Translations under genes and position numbers: made by a program
Assembly: GCF_014652655.1 (NCBI RefSeq)
Contig: NZ_BMZF01000001.1
Coordinates: forward strand, 909,024-973,023
Origin: Paramylibacter ulvae
GTDB lineage: Bacteria > Pseudomonadota > Alphaproteobacteria > Rhodobacterales > Rhodobacteraceae
Direction of reading: 5' to 3'
DNA length: 64,000 bases
Shown here: one piece after another, positions 37,856 through 47,490 of the stretch
Position numbering within the stretch: the first letter of the stretch is position 1
Layout of the letters: each line of letters starts with the position of its first letter
The notes under the pieces: generated by a model
The model's database searches: none
What the model saw: the letters and a program-made list of their open reading frames with translations, nothing else
Told to the model about the DNA's origin: nothing

Positions 37856-39802
37856 TTACGCCAAATCGGGGGCGATGGCTTCCTTGGCTAAGCCCAATTT
37901 TACGGTTTCAAAGGCATCAACACTGGTTTGTTTTTGACCCAAACGGCGTACGGATACGCTACCTTGTTCAACCTCTTTCATGCCAACGGCAAGGATCACT
38001 GGAACCTTGGCCAATGAATGTTCACGCACTTTGTAATTGATTTTTTCGTTACGCACATCGGTTTCGGCGCGCACACCTGAGGCGCGCAAGTCATCTACCA
38101 CCTTTTGAGCGTAATCATTTGCATCTGATACAATGGATGCAACCACCACCTGACGCGGTGCCAACCAGAATGGCAATTTACCTGCATGGCTTTCGATTAA
38201 AATACCGATGAAACGTTCAAAGCTGCCAAGTGTGGCGCGGTGCAACATTACTGGGCGATGTTTTGCACCATCTTGCCCAATATATGATGCATCCAGTCGT
38301 TCAGGCAGAACAAAATCAACCTGATGTGTGCCGCATTGCCAATCACGCCCAATGGCATCCGTTAAAACAAATTCCAATTTGGGGCCGTAAAACGCGCCCT
38401 CACCAGGGTTCATTTCAGGTTCAATCCCTGCAGCGCGAGTGGCGGACAACAACGCCTGTTCTGCTTTGTCCCAAACCTCGTCCGAACCTGAACGGGTTTC
38501 TGGGCGATCGGAAAACTTCACTCGGAAATTTTCAAAGCCAAGATCGCGGTAAATTTCAGACAGAAATTCGATGTAAACTTTGGTTTCTTCTTCGATCTGA
38601 TCTTCGCTACAGAAAATATGCCCGTCATCCTGTGTAAACCCACGCACGCGCATAATACCATGCAGCGCACCCGATGGTTCGTATCGGTTACATGACCCAA
38701 ATTCGGCCATGCGCAACGGTAAATCGCGATATGATTTCAAACCTTGGTTGAAAATTTGAACGTGACAAGGACAGTTCATTGGCTTCAACGCATTCACGGC
38801 CTTTTCGCGGGCGTGATCTTCGTCGACTTCGACAATAAACATATTCTCTTGGTATTTTTCCCAGTGGCCGGATGCTTCCCACAGTTTACGATCAACAACT
38901 TGGGGAGTGTTTACCTCTACATATCCGCCAGCGGTTTGTTTGCGGCGCATGTAATCTTGCAAGGTGGTGTAAATACGCCAGCCATTTGGGTGCCAGAACA
39001 CTTGGCCGGGGGCTTCTTCTTGCATATGGAATAAATCCATTTCGCGGCCCAATTTGCGATGGTCACGCAATGCGGCCTGTTCCAGCATATGCAAATGCGC
39101 CTTTAGGTCATTTTTGTTTTTAAACGCCACGCCATAGATGCGTTGCAACATCGCATTGTTGGAATCCCCACGCCAATAGGCACCCGCAACTGACATCAAT
39201 TTGAAACTGTCACCGGGGATTTGTGCGGTATGTACCAAATGCGGGCCACGGCATAGATCCTGCCAATCGCCATGCCAATACATGCGCAAATCTTCGCCCT
39301 CTGGGATCATATTGACCAGCTCAACTTTGTAGGGTTCGTTGTTATCTTCGTAAAACTTGATCGCACGCGCGCGATCCCAAGTTTCGGTGCGCACCATGTC
39401 CTTTTTGTTGATGATTTCGCGCATCTTTTTTTCGATGGTGGCCAAATCTTCGGGGGTGAATGGCTCCGCGCGATCGAAATCGTAATACCAACCGTTGTTG
39501 ATAACAGGGCCGATTGTGACCTTCACATCAGGCCATAATTCTTGCACTGCGCGGGCCATAACATGGGCGCAATCGTGGCGGATCAATTCCAACGCTTGCG
39601 CATCGTCTTGCATGGTGTGAATGGCGAATTCTGCGTCTGATTCAATCACGCGTGATAAATCGCGATGTTCACCGTTGACAGAACAGCTAATCGCCTTTTT
39701 CGCCAAAGATGTGGAAATATCCTTGGCCACATCCATGCCGGTTACACCAGCGGGGTAGTTGCGTGAATTGCCATCGGGAAGGGTAATAGAAATCTCTGAC
39801 AT
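37856..39802 (-). CDS. thrS: Threonyl-tRNA synthetase
   Basis: A 648-residue class II synthetase: N-terminal TGS domain (about 1-62), an editing domain with [14 protein letters not shown] (His-rich zinc-like site), the class II core with [22 protein letters not shown] (motif 2) and [17 protein letters not shown] (motif 3), and a C-terminal anticodon-binding domain. The open frame extends 58 codons upstream, but ATG 39802 has AAAGGA before it and begins the TGS domain, so it is the start. Confidence 0.97.
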   Translation of the reverse strand: MSEISITLPDGNSRNYPAGVTGMDVAKDISTSLAKKAISCSVNGEHRDLSRVIESDAEFAIHTMQDDAQALELIRHDCAHVMARAVQELWPDVKVTIGPVINNGWYYDFDRAEPFTPEDLATIEKKMREIINKKDMVRTETWDRARAIKFYEDNNEPYKVELVNMIPEGEDLRMYWHGDWQDLCRGPHLVHTAQIPGDSFKLMSVAGAYWRGDSNNAMLQRIYGVAFKNKNDLKAHLHMLEQAALRDHRKLGREMDLFHMQEEAPGQVFWHPNGWRIYTTLQDYMRRKQTAGGYVEVNTPQVVDRKLWEASGHWEKYQENMFIVEVDEDHAREKAVNALKPMNCPCHVQIFNQGLKSYRDLPLRMAEFGSCNRYEPSGALHGIMRVRGFTQDDGHIFCSEDQIEEETKVYIEFLSEIYRDLGFENFRVKFSDRPETRSGSDEVWDKAEQALLSATRAAGIEPEMNPGEGAFYGPKLEFVLTDAIGRDWQCGTHQVDFVLPERLDASYIGQDGAKHRPVMLHRATLGSFERFIGILIESHAGKLPFWLAPRQVVVASIVSDANDYAQKVVDDLRASGVRAETDVRNEKINYKVREHSLAKVPVILAVGMKEVEQGSVSVRRLGQKQTSVDAFETVKLGLAKEAIAPDLA

Positions 39803-39960
39803 CTGGTCAGGTCCTTTCGTTTTAGCGCCTACGAAACGCTCGGTTGAAGTTTTGTGGTGTTTTGGCACATGCGGTTGATTTGTCAAGTGGGATGGGAATT
39901 GATTGCGCTTAAAAAGGTGCTGATTTAACCTTAGGCAAATCAATAAATAATCGAGGCGAA

Positions 39961-40725
39961 ATGATGCAAGAAACACAGTTTTTAATAACGTCTACAGGGC
40001 GCAAGATTGCCTATCACAAAACCGACGGGGCCGGGCCGGCGGTGGTGTTCTTGGGTGGTTTTAAATCCGACATGGGCGGAACCAAGGCGGTTTATTTGGA
40101 AGAATGGGCACGTAAAAACGGGCGCGCATTTTTGCGCTTTGATTATTCAGGACATGGTGAATCCAGTGGTGAATTTACCGATGGCTGTATTGGTGAATGG
40201 GCGGCGGATGCGATGGAAACCATTGCAAGCCTCACGACAGGGCCGCAAATTCTGGTTGGCTCATCCATGGGCGGATGGATTTCGTTGCTGGTTGCCAAAC
40301 ATATGCACGAACAAGTGGCCGGCCTAGTGGGCATCGCTGCCGCACCTGATTTCACCCAAGATAGCATGTGGGCGGGCATGGATGATGCACAACGCGCGGA
40401 TTTGGAAACAAATGGTGTGATTTATCTGCCATCGGATTATGGCGAACCTTATGCGATTACGAAAAAGCTGATCACAGATGGGCGCGATCAATTGGTGTTG
40501 CGCGATGCGCTTAACCTGCCATTTCCTGTGCGTTTGTTGCATGGCACGGCGGACGAAGACGTTTCGATGGACGTGGCGTTACGCTTGCTTGAACATGCAA
40601 ATGGCGATGATATTCGCCTACAATTCATCAAGGGCGCCGATCATCGGTTTTCTGATGACACATGTTTACGTCTGATCCACAAATCAATTCATTCGATCAC
40701 GGCGGCTATTTCTGGGGAGGAATAA
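39961..40725 (+). CDS. Alpha/beta hydrolase (ABHD10-like thioesterase or carboxylesterase)
   Basis: A 254-residue hydrolase with the nucleophile elbow [13 protein letters not shown] (Ser about 101), [11 protein letters not shown] before it, an acid residue in GTADEDVS (about 200) and His in GADHRFS (about 227). The pattern resembles mitochondrial ABHD10 and its bacterial relatives, which cleave acyl thioesters or glucuronides. GAGG lies just upstream; ATG 39961 or 39964 may be used. It is followed by a second, unrelated hydrolase gene. Confidence 0.87.
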   Translation: MMQETQFLITSTGRKIAYHKTDGAGPAVVFLGGFKSDMGGTKAVYLEEWARKNGRAFLRFDYSGHGESSGEFTDGCIGEWAADAMETIASLTTGPQILVGSSMGGWISLLVAKHMHEQVAGLVGIAAAPDFTQDSMWAGMDDAQRADLETNGVIYLPSDYGEPYAITKKLITDGRDQLVLRDALNLPFPVRLLHGTADEDVSMDVALRLLEHANGDDIRLQFIKGADHRFSDDTCLRLIHKSIHSITAAISGEE

Positions 40726-40727
40726 CA

Positions 40728-41717
40728 ATGTATCGATTCATCATGCGCACCTTTGGTGTGGTTTTGCTGTTGGTGTTAGCACTGGCGGCCATTTTGGTTT
40801 TTGGACCACGCGACAACGTGGATTTGGCACAAATCGTAAACCCAGCGGGTGGTGTGACGGCCAGCGACGCCGATGCATATCTTGCCGCACAAGAATCCGC
40901 ATTTAGCGACATCAAACCAAACCAGCAAAAACAGATTATCTGGGCAGGCGCGGCAAGTGTAAAAACCGAAACCGCGATTGTATATCTGCACGGGTTTTCG
41001 GCGAGTGCGACGGAAATTCGTCCTGTGCCAGATATGGTGGCAAAAGAGTTGGGGGCGAACCTCTATTTCGCGCGTCTGCCCGGGCATGGTCGTACGGGCG
41101 CGGCGATGGGTGATGTGGTGGTGCAAGATTGGATTAATGAATTAGCCGAAGCCATGTCTATTGCGCGCGCGATTGGTGAACGTGTGGTGATTATGAGCAC
41201 ATCAACAGGTGGCACATTGGCCGCGGCGGCATTGTCGGATGCCCAATTTCAGGATCAATTGGCAGGGATTATTTTTGTATCCCCAAATTTCGCAGTGCAC
41301 AGCGCAGCGGCCGGTCTGGCCAATCTGCCGTTTTTTCGCCAATGGGGGCCAATAGTGGCAGGTGAAACCCGATCATTTGAGGCACGAAAGCCGGGGCAGG
41401 CGGAAAATTGGACAACGTCGTATCCGCTTAAATCGGTGGTGCCGATGATGCGTTTGATCGATTTTGTCGGTGATCAAGATTATGCGAAAACGACAATTCC
41501 TGCGCTGTTTTACTTTTCAGATGACGATGCAGTTGTGAACGCGGCTGTCGCGCGCAAGCTTAGCGAAAAATGGGGGGGCGCGGTGCAAGTCATTAATCCA
41601 ACATTAAACGCGGATGATGATGAATATAACCATGTGATCGCAGGCGATATCTTAAGCCCGAGTCAGAATGAACCCGCCACAGCCGCGATGGTAAAGTGGA
41701 TTTCGGGGTTAAAATAA
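40728..41717 (+). CDS. Alpha/beta hydrolase with N-terminal membrane anchor
   Basis: A 329-residue protein. One N-terminal hydrophobic helix (about 7-25) anchors or exports it; the hydrolase domain has IVYLHGFSASATEIRPV, LPGHGRTG, the elbow MSTSTGGTLA (Ser about 165) and a late HVIAG His (about 305). The start ATG 40728, with GGGGAGGA upstream and two bases after the previous stop, is far better than the longer frame. It overlaps the convergent small membrane gene by 9 bp. The substrate is unknown. Confidence 0.87.
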   Translation: MYRFIMRTFGVVLLLVLALAAILVFGPRDNVDLAQIVNPAGGVTASDADAYLAAQESAFSDIKPNQQKQIIWAGAASVKTETAIVYLHGFSASATEIRPVPDMVAKELGANLYFARLPGHGRTGAAMGDVVVQDWINELAEAMSIARAIGERVVIMSTSTGGTLAAAALSDAQFQDQLAGIIFVSPNFAVHSAAAGLANLPFFRQWGPIVAGETRSFEARKPGQAENWTTSYPLKSVVPMMRLIDFVGDQDYAKTTIPALFYFSDDDAVVNAAVARKLSEKWGGAVQVINPTLNADDDEYNHVIAGDILSPSQNEPATAAMVKWISGLK

Positions 41718-41921
41718 AATCCCGAATATCACCAAGGCAAGGCCAATCGCAGATAAGAAAAACGCACCAAGGTTGATGGCAACCAACCCCTGTAGGTGTT
41801 TTGTCAGTTCTTCACCCGTAAGGCCAAGTTTTTTCGCCTTGTAAGCCTTTGCGATGCAATAGGTCAGGCCAGCAAGCCCGATCAGGGTCAGTGCGATGCC
41901 TGCAATTGTAAGTGCGCTCAT
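41709..41921 (-). CDS. Small two-helix membrane protein, unknown function
   Basis: A 70-residue protein with hydrophobic helices at about 4-26 and 47-69 joined by a basic loop (AYKAKKLGLTGEELTKHL). AGGAG precedes the start. It overlaps the end of the convergent hydrolase gene. Not recognised; small enough to be an accessory subunit. Confidence 0.7.
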   Translation of the reverse strand: MSALTIAGIALTLIGLAGLTYCIAKAYKAKKLGLTGEELTKHLQGLVAINLGAFFLSAIGLALVIFGILF

Positions 41922-42036
41922 GTGAATTCTCCTTTGGGCGTCAGTTAGCGAAAACTGTGCCTTGGGGCAAGGTTGCTCTTGCCCCGCTGGTTACGGCTCG
42001 GTAATCACGGGGCGAGTTTGATACATAGGTGATAAC

Positions 42037-42291
42037 ATGAACGATGATTTAGGAAATAGTTACCGCGTGGCCGCAGATGAGTTGCGCGCATTTGTAGAAC
42101 GTGTCGAGCGTTTGGACGCTGAGAAAAAAGACATCGCAGATCAGCAAAAAGAAGTGATGGCAGAGGCGAAATCGCGTGGATATGACACCAAAGCATTGCG
42201 CCAGTTAATTGCGCTGCGCAAAAAAGACCCCGCCGAGCGTTCAGAAGAAGAAGCCGTGTTGGAAATGTACAAAGAGGCATTGGGCCTATAG
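42037..42291 (+). CDS. gapR: Nucleoid-associated protein GapR (DUF2312)
   Basis: An 84-residue protein rich in charged residues: a helix VERVERLDAEKKDIADQQKEV (written here without its flanks) then GYDTKALRQLIALRKKD, the hallmark of DUF2312. In Caulobacter GapR binds overtwisted DNA ahead of replication forks and transcription and stimulates topoisomerases. Its gene is isolated, with hairpins on both sides. Confidence 0.93.
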   Translation: MNDDLGNSYRVAADELRAFVERVERLDAEKKDIADQQKEVMAEAKSRGYDTKALRQLIALRKKDPAERSEEEAVLEMYKEALGL

Positions 42292-42311
42292 GCGCCAAGT
42301 TACAAAATAGT

Positions 42312-42330
42312 GCACGCCCAACGGGCGTGC
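42312..42330 (+). terminator. Hairpin after gapR
   Basis: A perfect 8-bp stem, GCACGCCC with GGGCGTGC, around AAC. It lies 20 bp after gapR and before the convergent gene. No proper T-run follows, so efficiency is uncertain. Confidence 0.5.
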
Positions 42331-42374
42331 GCGAGATGTTTAGATTTTGGATATTTTGAACATTTGGAGATGTG

Positions 42375-43298
42375 TTAGGTCACGATTTGTCGGCGAAGTG
42401 CCTGAACGTTTTCCATACGCTCGATAAAATACCAGTCATCATCATACGCATATTGCATTTCTTTGATTTGATCCGCATTCCAAAACGGATCGTCTGGTTT
42501 TGACGCATCGTTTGGATATTTCTCCAAGAATGCTTCGCGGACTTTTTTGAAATCTCCGCGTGCTTTGGGTGCGTGCTTTTGCAGGTATTTATACATCAGA
42601 TGGCTGCCATAAAGGGACAGTCCTGCGTTATTTGGTGTCGATGTGCCCACCAGATCCTGTGGGTTTTCAACGCCCGTAATTGCCCCCAATGCTTGTCGCC
42701 AGATATAGGGATAATCTTCGATACGCCAAATGATTGGTTTGACGCCGTAGGTTTGCGTGGTTTCATCGAAAAAAGGTGTTGTGAGGCGTTCGAGACAATT
42801 TGACCAGCGGATTACATCCAGTTTGACATCGCTGACGTAGTCTTCAAATGGTACGACATGGGCATTGATCAACGCCTGTCCATAACATGAGGCAAGAAAC
42901 GCAGACGGTTCACGAACCGACATGGCAAGGTTGATTTTGTCGTGGTCAATCACGCTCGCAAGTGAACGCGCGAAATTTTTGATGCGGGGAAATATCAATC
43001 CAGCACCGACAGGGCGGGTGATGTTGCCGGATAGCAGCGGATCAAAATACAGCAATGTTTTTGCATCGCGTCCCTGTGCGAGGGTCGATAACAATTTGTC
43101 TTGTATTTGGGCGCGATCAATTCCGTGTTCAGCGCTTTTGGTTGCATCTGAAAATGCGGCGTTGAAATCGTCCCTTTGAACCAAAAATATACCTTGGTCG
43201 TTTAACATTGCTTCATTTGCGCGCGCCATGGCAAACAAATGCTGACCGCCCGTGCGAAATGCGCCAAGATAAATATTTAGTTGCACAAATTTTCCCAT
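42375..43298 (-). CDS. Sulfotransferase-like protein, degenerate P-loop, unknown function
   Basis: A 307-residue protein. The start YLGAFRTGGQHLFAMA resembles the HIGTHKTGTT phosphosulfate-binding loop of bacterial sulfotransferase-like proteins, and MSVREPSAFLASCYGQAL resembles their second conserved region. The key Lys of the loop is replaced, so catalysis is doubtful. Such proteins are common in roseobacters. ATG 43298 is preferred over two upstream in-frame start codons. Next to a divergent iron transporter gene. Confidence 0.6.
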   Translation of the reverse strand: MGKFVQLNIYLGAFRTGGQHLFAMARANEAMLNDQGIFLVQRDDFNAAFSDATKSAEHGIDRAQIQDKLLSTLAQGRDAKTLLYFDPLLSGNITRPVGAGLIFPRIKNFARSLASVIDHDKINLAMSVREPSAFLASCYGQALINAHVVPFEDYVSDVKLDVIRWSNCLERLTTPFFDETTQTYGVKPIIWRIEDYPYIWRQALGAITGVENPQDLVGTSTPNNAGLSLYGSHLMYKYLQKHAPKARGDFKKVREAFLEKYPNDASKPDDPFWNADQIKEMQYAYDDDWYFIERMENVQALRRQIVT

Positions 43299-43356
43299 CA
43301 ACACAAAGCAGTTGCAATTCTGGACACTGAATTAGCTTTGGTTTAAGCGCGGATCA

Positions 43357-45021
43357 ATGACTGATTTAACAAACATGCGTAAACGATCCAATAAAAATAG
43401 GCTACCTGATGTGTGGTCTGTTTCAGCGTTTGTGATTGCTGCACTAGTTTTGTTGCCAATTTGCGCCGTTGTTGGGCTCGCTTTTTTTCCGAGCGAGAAC
43501 ATTTGGCCGCATTTGATGGCAACGGTTTTGCCACGGTATTTCATGAACAGCTTTGTCATGATGATGAGTGTTGCGTTGATATCGGGCACTGTTGGCGTGG
43601 CCTGTGCATGGCTTGTTGTGATGAAAGATTTCCCCGCAAAACGGGTGTTGGAGTGGGCGCTGTTGTTGCCGCTGGCGATCCCCGCGTATATTGGCGCATA
43701 TGCATTTGTTGATTTCTGGGAATATGCGGGGCCGTTTCAAACCTTCTTGCGCGACATATTTGGTTGGTCCAGCGCGCGCGATTATTGGTTTCCGGAGGTG
43801 CGCTCGCGAATGGTTGCGATCGTCATTATCGCATCATCACTCTACCCTTATGTATATCTATTGGCGCGTGCCGCATATCGCGAACAATCCAACAACGCGA
43901 TTGAAGTTTCACGCGCCCTTGGGTGCGGCCCATGGGCCAGTTTTTTTCGGGTCGGTTTACCACTTGCACGCCCTGCGATTGTGGCGGGAACCGTGGTTGT
44001 TATGATGGAAACATTGAATGATTTTGGCACAGTCGAATATTTCGCGGTACAAACACTGACCACCGGTATTTTTAGTGCATGGCTCGAAGGATCAAATGTT
44101 GGTGCAGCCGCACAAATTGCCTGTGTTGTTTTTGTTTTGATCTTGGGTTTGTTATTGTTGGAACGGTTTAGCCGGCGCAATATTCGCGTTTATCAAGGTG
44201 CGAACAACAACAAGAAACCGTCCCCTGTCGCACTGACTGGCACCGCGCGATATTTAGCATTAATAACCTGTACTGTGCCCGTTTTGATCGGTTTCCTGAT
44301 GCCATTCTTGATCATTCTGAATCATGCAATCGGTAATTTCGAACAGTGGCACGATCCTCAAGTTTTGGCGGCTGTGCTAACCACGCTTTGGGTTGCGGGC
44401 ATGGCGGCGTTGATAACGGTGATCGGTGCCACGATTTTGATCTATGGCATCAGGTTATCGCGCGCCGCATTGCCGCGATTGTTGTTACCGGCGACCTCCA
44501 TTGGTTATGTGGCACCTGGGGCGGTTTTGGGGCTGGGTACCTTGATTGTTATGGCGCGGTTCGATCACTGGCTTGCAGATAGTTTGGAAACGCTGTTTGG
44601 CATTGACGTTGGGTTGCTGATTACGGGAACTTCTGGTGCCGTTATTTTCGCCTATTGCGTACGCTTCTTTACGCTTGCATATGGCAGTATCGATGCAGGT
44701 TTCGGCCGCGTGTCACCCAATCTTGGCATGGCGGCGCGCTCCTTGGGCTATGGGCCAGCGGCGGTGCTGCGTTATGTTCACGCGCCGTTGCTCAGAACGA
44801 GCGTTTTGACAGCAATATTGTTGGTCTTCGTTGACAGTGTGAAGGAGCTACCAGCAACACTATTGTTGCGTCCATTTGGTTTCAATACATTGGCGACGCA
44901 TGTCTATGATTTTGCCTCACTAGAAGATATCAAAGGTGCAGCCGTCGCTGCGTTGCTGATTATATTGGTAAGCACAGTTGCGGTTTTCATCCTTGCCAAA
45001 GCGAGCAAAGGCCAAAATTGA
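43357..45021 (+). CDS. fbpB: Ferric-iron ABC transporter permease (FbpB/SfuB type)
   Basis: A 554-residue permease with two repeated transmembrane domains, each with an EAA loop: EVSRALGCGPWASFFRVGLPLARPAIVAGT is split at the conserved Gly in the first (about 180-210), and AARSLGYGPAAVLRYVHAPLLRTSV in the second (about 460-485). Fused double permeases are typical for periplasmic ferric-iron uptake. The binding protein and ATPase are not in the window. Confidence 0.9.
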   Translation: MTDLTNMRKRSNKNRLPDVWSVSAFVIAALVLLPICAVVGLAFFPSENIWPHLMATVLPRYFMNSFVMMMSVALISGTVGVACAWLVVMKDFPAKRVLEWALLLPLAIPAYIGAYAFVDFWEYAGPFQTFLRDIFGWSSARDYWFPEVRSRMVAIVIIASSLYPYVYLLARAAYREQSNNAIEVSRALGCGPWASFFRVGLPLARPAIVAGTVVVMMETLNDFGTVEYFAVQTLTTGIFSAWLEGSNVGAAAQIACVVFVLILGLLLLERFSRRNIRVYQGANNNKKPSPVALTGTARYLALITCTVPVLIGFLMPFLIILNHAIGNFEQWHDPQVLAAVLTTLWVAGMAALITVIGATILIYGIRLSRAALPRLLLPATSIGYVAPGAVLGLGTLIVMARFDHWLADSLETLFGIDVGLLITGTSGAVIFAYCVRFFTLAYGSIDAGFGRVSPNLGMAARSLGYGPAAVLRYVHAPLLRTSVLTAILLVFVDSVKELPATLLLRPFGFNTLATHVYDFASLEDIKGAAVAALLIILVSTVAVFILAKASKGQN

Positions 45022-45089
45022 AAAAACGCGAAAAAAGTGCAAAATTCCTCTTGCATCTTTCTCGTAAATCCCCCAAATACCCGCGCAGT

Positions 45090-45165
45090 GCCCCTATAGC
45101 TCAGCTGGTAGAGCAACTGATTTGTAATCAGTAGGTCCGCGGTTCGAGTCCGTGTGGGGGCACCA
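45090..45165 (+). tRNA. tRNA-Thr (anticodon TGT)
   Basis: A full cloverleaf: acceptor GCCCCTA with TGGGGGC, anticodon stem ACTGA/TCAGT with loop TTTGTAA (anticodon TGT), T arm with GGTTCGAGTCC, discriminator A and encoded CCA. Its 3' part is the integration site of the element that follows; the 3' end is restored by identical sequence. Confidence 0.97.
45120..45165 (+). repeat. attL: left copy of 46-bp attachment repeat
   Basis: It lies from the anticodon loop to the CCA end of tRNA-Thr. The flanks differ from the right copy (G before, C after), so the repeat is exactly 46 bp. Confidence 0.95.
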
Positions 45166-45232
45166 CTTTAAATGTTAAAAATCATATCGTTAGGGGTACT
45201 CTTACGCTCTCTCTGCCGCTGCGGCGGAGCCA

Positions 45233-45254
45233 TTTTGCAATTACTTTTGCAATT
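45233..45254 (+). repeat. Left paired TTTTGCAATT repeats, candidate integrase arm sites
   Basis: TTTTGCAATT occurs at 45233-45242 and 45245-45254, a 12-bp period, 68 bp inside attL. The stretch GGGTATCCACC follows. An almost identical arrangement in the same orientation lies inside attR. Confidence 0.75.
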
Positions 45255-45305
45255 GGGTATCCACCGAAATGAGTTGCGCCCACGCTCGGTCACTTAATCT
45301 AGTTC

Positions 45306-45677
45306 TTACTCCAAACGTGCAGCTTTGGTGGAATCGCGATATCTTTTTTCGCAGTTCACGCAACGATCGTCTCCGGGTTGTCTGAGTGTGCCAGAACAGC
45401 GCCTACAGGGTCTATCTCGCGCTTCGTATGATGATTGACCCTTCGCCCAAGCTTCAGCTCTAGCAATGTTCGATGAAGGAACACCGAGGTCGCCGCGATT
45501 GTACGCGTGCCAAACAGCAATGTTGGATAGACCAAGCAGTTCGCCGATTTGGCGGCACTCATAGGTTTAGCGCAGATGTCCATTGTTGTCGCGATACAAA
45601 GACCTTGCAAGATCAAGCGCAGAAGGAAATTCTCTCAGGTCAGCCATCGTTTTATGTCGCTTGTTTTCTTTGGTCAT
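45306..45677 (-). pseudogene. Interrupted HTH and zinc-ribbon gene (in-frame TAA)
   Basis: On the minus strand an ATG at 45677 opens a frame reading MADLREFPSALDLARSLYRD at its start, hits TAA at 45569-45567, and continues in the same frame for 86 more codons to TAA at 45308-45306. The second part contains a helix-turn-helix-like IGELLGLSNIAVWHAY and a zinc ribbon, PCRRCSG and RCVNCEK. The downstream part is clearly protein-like and begins without a start codon. A nonsense mutation is most likely; readthrough is possible. Confidence 0.6.
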
Positions 45678-46007
45678 AAGATGCCCTCGATCTATTAGGA
45701 GGCCTACAATGGGCGGATGCGCAGCCCACCATTGGCAAATTTGAAGTCGCCCGATGCAAATAGACAAGCAACTTCTCGCAAGTATCTAATGTTTCTAAGC
45801 TCGATGCAATTCTTGGCGTTCTGCGGCTTCGCAATCATGATGCATGTCAGTGACCCGAATGGCGTATGCGTGTCATTTCTAGCATCCATTCTTGACCCAC
45901 TTAATCGCCTAGTCTGAGGGGAAAGACCAGTTATCGGTTGAGAGACGGTAGGTTTTGGGATATTGGCTTCTCAACACTATAAATGATCGGTATGCTGATG
46001 TCAGCAA

Positions 46008-47486
46008 GTGGTCTTTAGTGAGATACACATCGATTATTCAGTCGATGGTTTGCTGACATTAAACAGAGGGTTGAGCAGCCACACTGCTCAGACGAGGGCT
46101 CTATTGACACAGATCCACAAAGCTAGAAACAAGAATTCACCCGGCCAAACCGGCACAGATGAATCAGCTGCTACAAGTAGGAATCTTGAACAGATCCTGA
46201 AAGAAGTTGACTCCAAATTCACTTTTGAAAAACGCGACGATCTTGCCAAGTTAGTTAATTGGTCATCGACCAAAGATGCTCCACTGCACCGTTGGATTCG
46301 ATACAGGGAAGCATACTCCCCCTCATTGATTGATGCGCTAGGGCTTGATGGGCGAATTCTGGACCCGTTCTGCGGATGTGGCTCAATGTTGATTGGCGCT
46401 GCGGCGCGTGGTCGGTTGTCGACTGGAATTGATCTCAATCCACTGGCTACATTTGCCGCCAGAGTGAAAAGCTCCCCGTTATCGAAGCGCGAAATTCGAG
46501 ATATAAAGAGCTTTAACAAAAGCCTGCCGCAGGTTTTACCTATTGATGTTGAGCTCTGGCTCCCAGAGTTTTCGGTCGCACACAAAATGTTCGAGCCAGT
46601 CATTTTGCATACTCTACTGCGAATACGGAGCGCAGTTGCGACATGTAGTATGAGTGAGCGGGCGCGTGACTTTCTACATTTATGCTGGATCGCAATCCTT
46701 GAAGAGGTTGGGAACTACTACAAAGAGGGTAACGGCATCAAATATCGCAACGTTCAGCGCCGACCGGGAAAATATGTGGCAAAAGAAGACGGTGTGTGGC
46801 AAAGAAAGCGCTTTGGAGAAGATCAAGAGGCCTTTGTATTGAATGCATTCGTTCGGCATTTGGGGGTAATGCTGGCAGACACTGACCTCTGGCATCCGAA
46901 TTGGTGTGAACCAGAGATAATACGAGGCAGTTCGCTTAATATGCCCAGTTTGACCGAATCTAAATTTGATTCAATTGTGTTTTCACCGCCATATGCCAAT
47001 AGGTTTGATTATTTTGAGTCGATGAAGGTTGAGCTTTGGTTTGGTGGGTTCGTAAAGGAGAAAACTGATCTGCAAGAACTTCGAAAATCGTCACTAAGAT
47101 CACATCTATCGTCTGACCTTGCAAGAGATCAGGAAGAGTTTGAAACGCTTGAACAGCTGATTGAACTCATGGATCGCTCCGCAAGTAGTTGGCGAATGGG
47201 TGTTCCAAATCTTCTTCGAGGCTACTTCTCTGATATTGTAGAAGTATTGCGTCATTGCCGCGACAAACTTGACTCTGGGGCTTGCTATGTTGTGGTCGGA
47301 AATTCCGCTTTCGGCGGTATGATTGTTCCGTCCGATACTTTAACTGCGGAAGCTGGGTTAAGGGCAGGCTTTAGAGAGGCTGATATTTGGGTCACACGTC
47401 ATTTGACAGTAGCTCCACAACAACGCGCATCTTTGGCGGGGCTTGAAGGCTTTATGCGTGAATCAGTAGTTGTTTTGAGGCCTTAG
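46008..47486 (+). CDS. DNA methyltransferase (N4/N6-amino class), first of a pair
   Basis: A protein of up to 492 residues with SAM-binding motif I DPFCGCGSMLIGAA (about 119-132) and catalytic motif IV SPPY (about 326-329) in FDSIVFSPPYANRFDYFES. SPPY-type motifs belong to amino-methyltransferases giving N4-methylcytosine or N6-methyladenine. The order motif I before IV is the beta or gamma type. The start is unclear: the frame opens with GTG at 46008 and has no clear ribosome site. Its stop is 4 bp before the second methylase gene. Probably protects the host from the McrBC-like nuclease. Confidence 0.85.
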   Translation: MVFSEIHIDYSVDGLLTLNRGLSSHTAQTRALLTQIHKARNKNSPGQTGTDESAATSRNLEQILKEVDSKFTFEKRDDLAKLVNWSSTKDAPLHRWIRYREAYSPSLIDALGLDGRILDPFCGCGSMLIGAAARGRLSTGIDLNPLATFAARVKSSPLSKREIRDIKSFNKSLPQVLPIDVELWLPEFSVAHKMFEPVILHTLLRIRSAVATCSMSERARDFLHLCWIAILEEVGNYYKEGNGIKYRNVQRRPGKYVAKEDGVWQRKRFGEDQEAFVLNAFVRHLGVMLADTDLWHPNWCEPEIIRGSSLNMPSLTESKFDSIVFSPPYANRFDYFESMKVELWFGGFVKEKTDLQELRKSSLRSHLSSDLARDQEEFETLEQLIELMDRSASSWRMGVPNLLRGYFSDIVEVLRHCRDKLDSGACYVVVGNSAFGGMIVPSDTLTAEAGLRAGFREADIWVTRHLTVAPQQRASLAGLEGFMRESVVVLRP

Positions 47487-47490
47487 TGTA

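Noticed and set aside
39803..39976. Extended start of thrS
   Set aside because: The 58 extra codons have no ribosome site and overlap the divergent hydrolase gene; ATG 39802 follows AAAGGA and begins the TGS domain.
41964..41985. Perfect 8-bp hairpin GGGGCAAG/CTTGCCCC
   Set aside because: It lies between two divergent genes without a T-run, so it is not an obvious terminator; no function could be supported.
45707..45734. Inverted repeat CAATGG and CCATTG with TGCGCA centre upstream of the interrupted HTH gene
   Set aside because: Arms are only 6 bp and it occurs once, so an operator claim is not supported.
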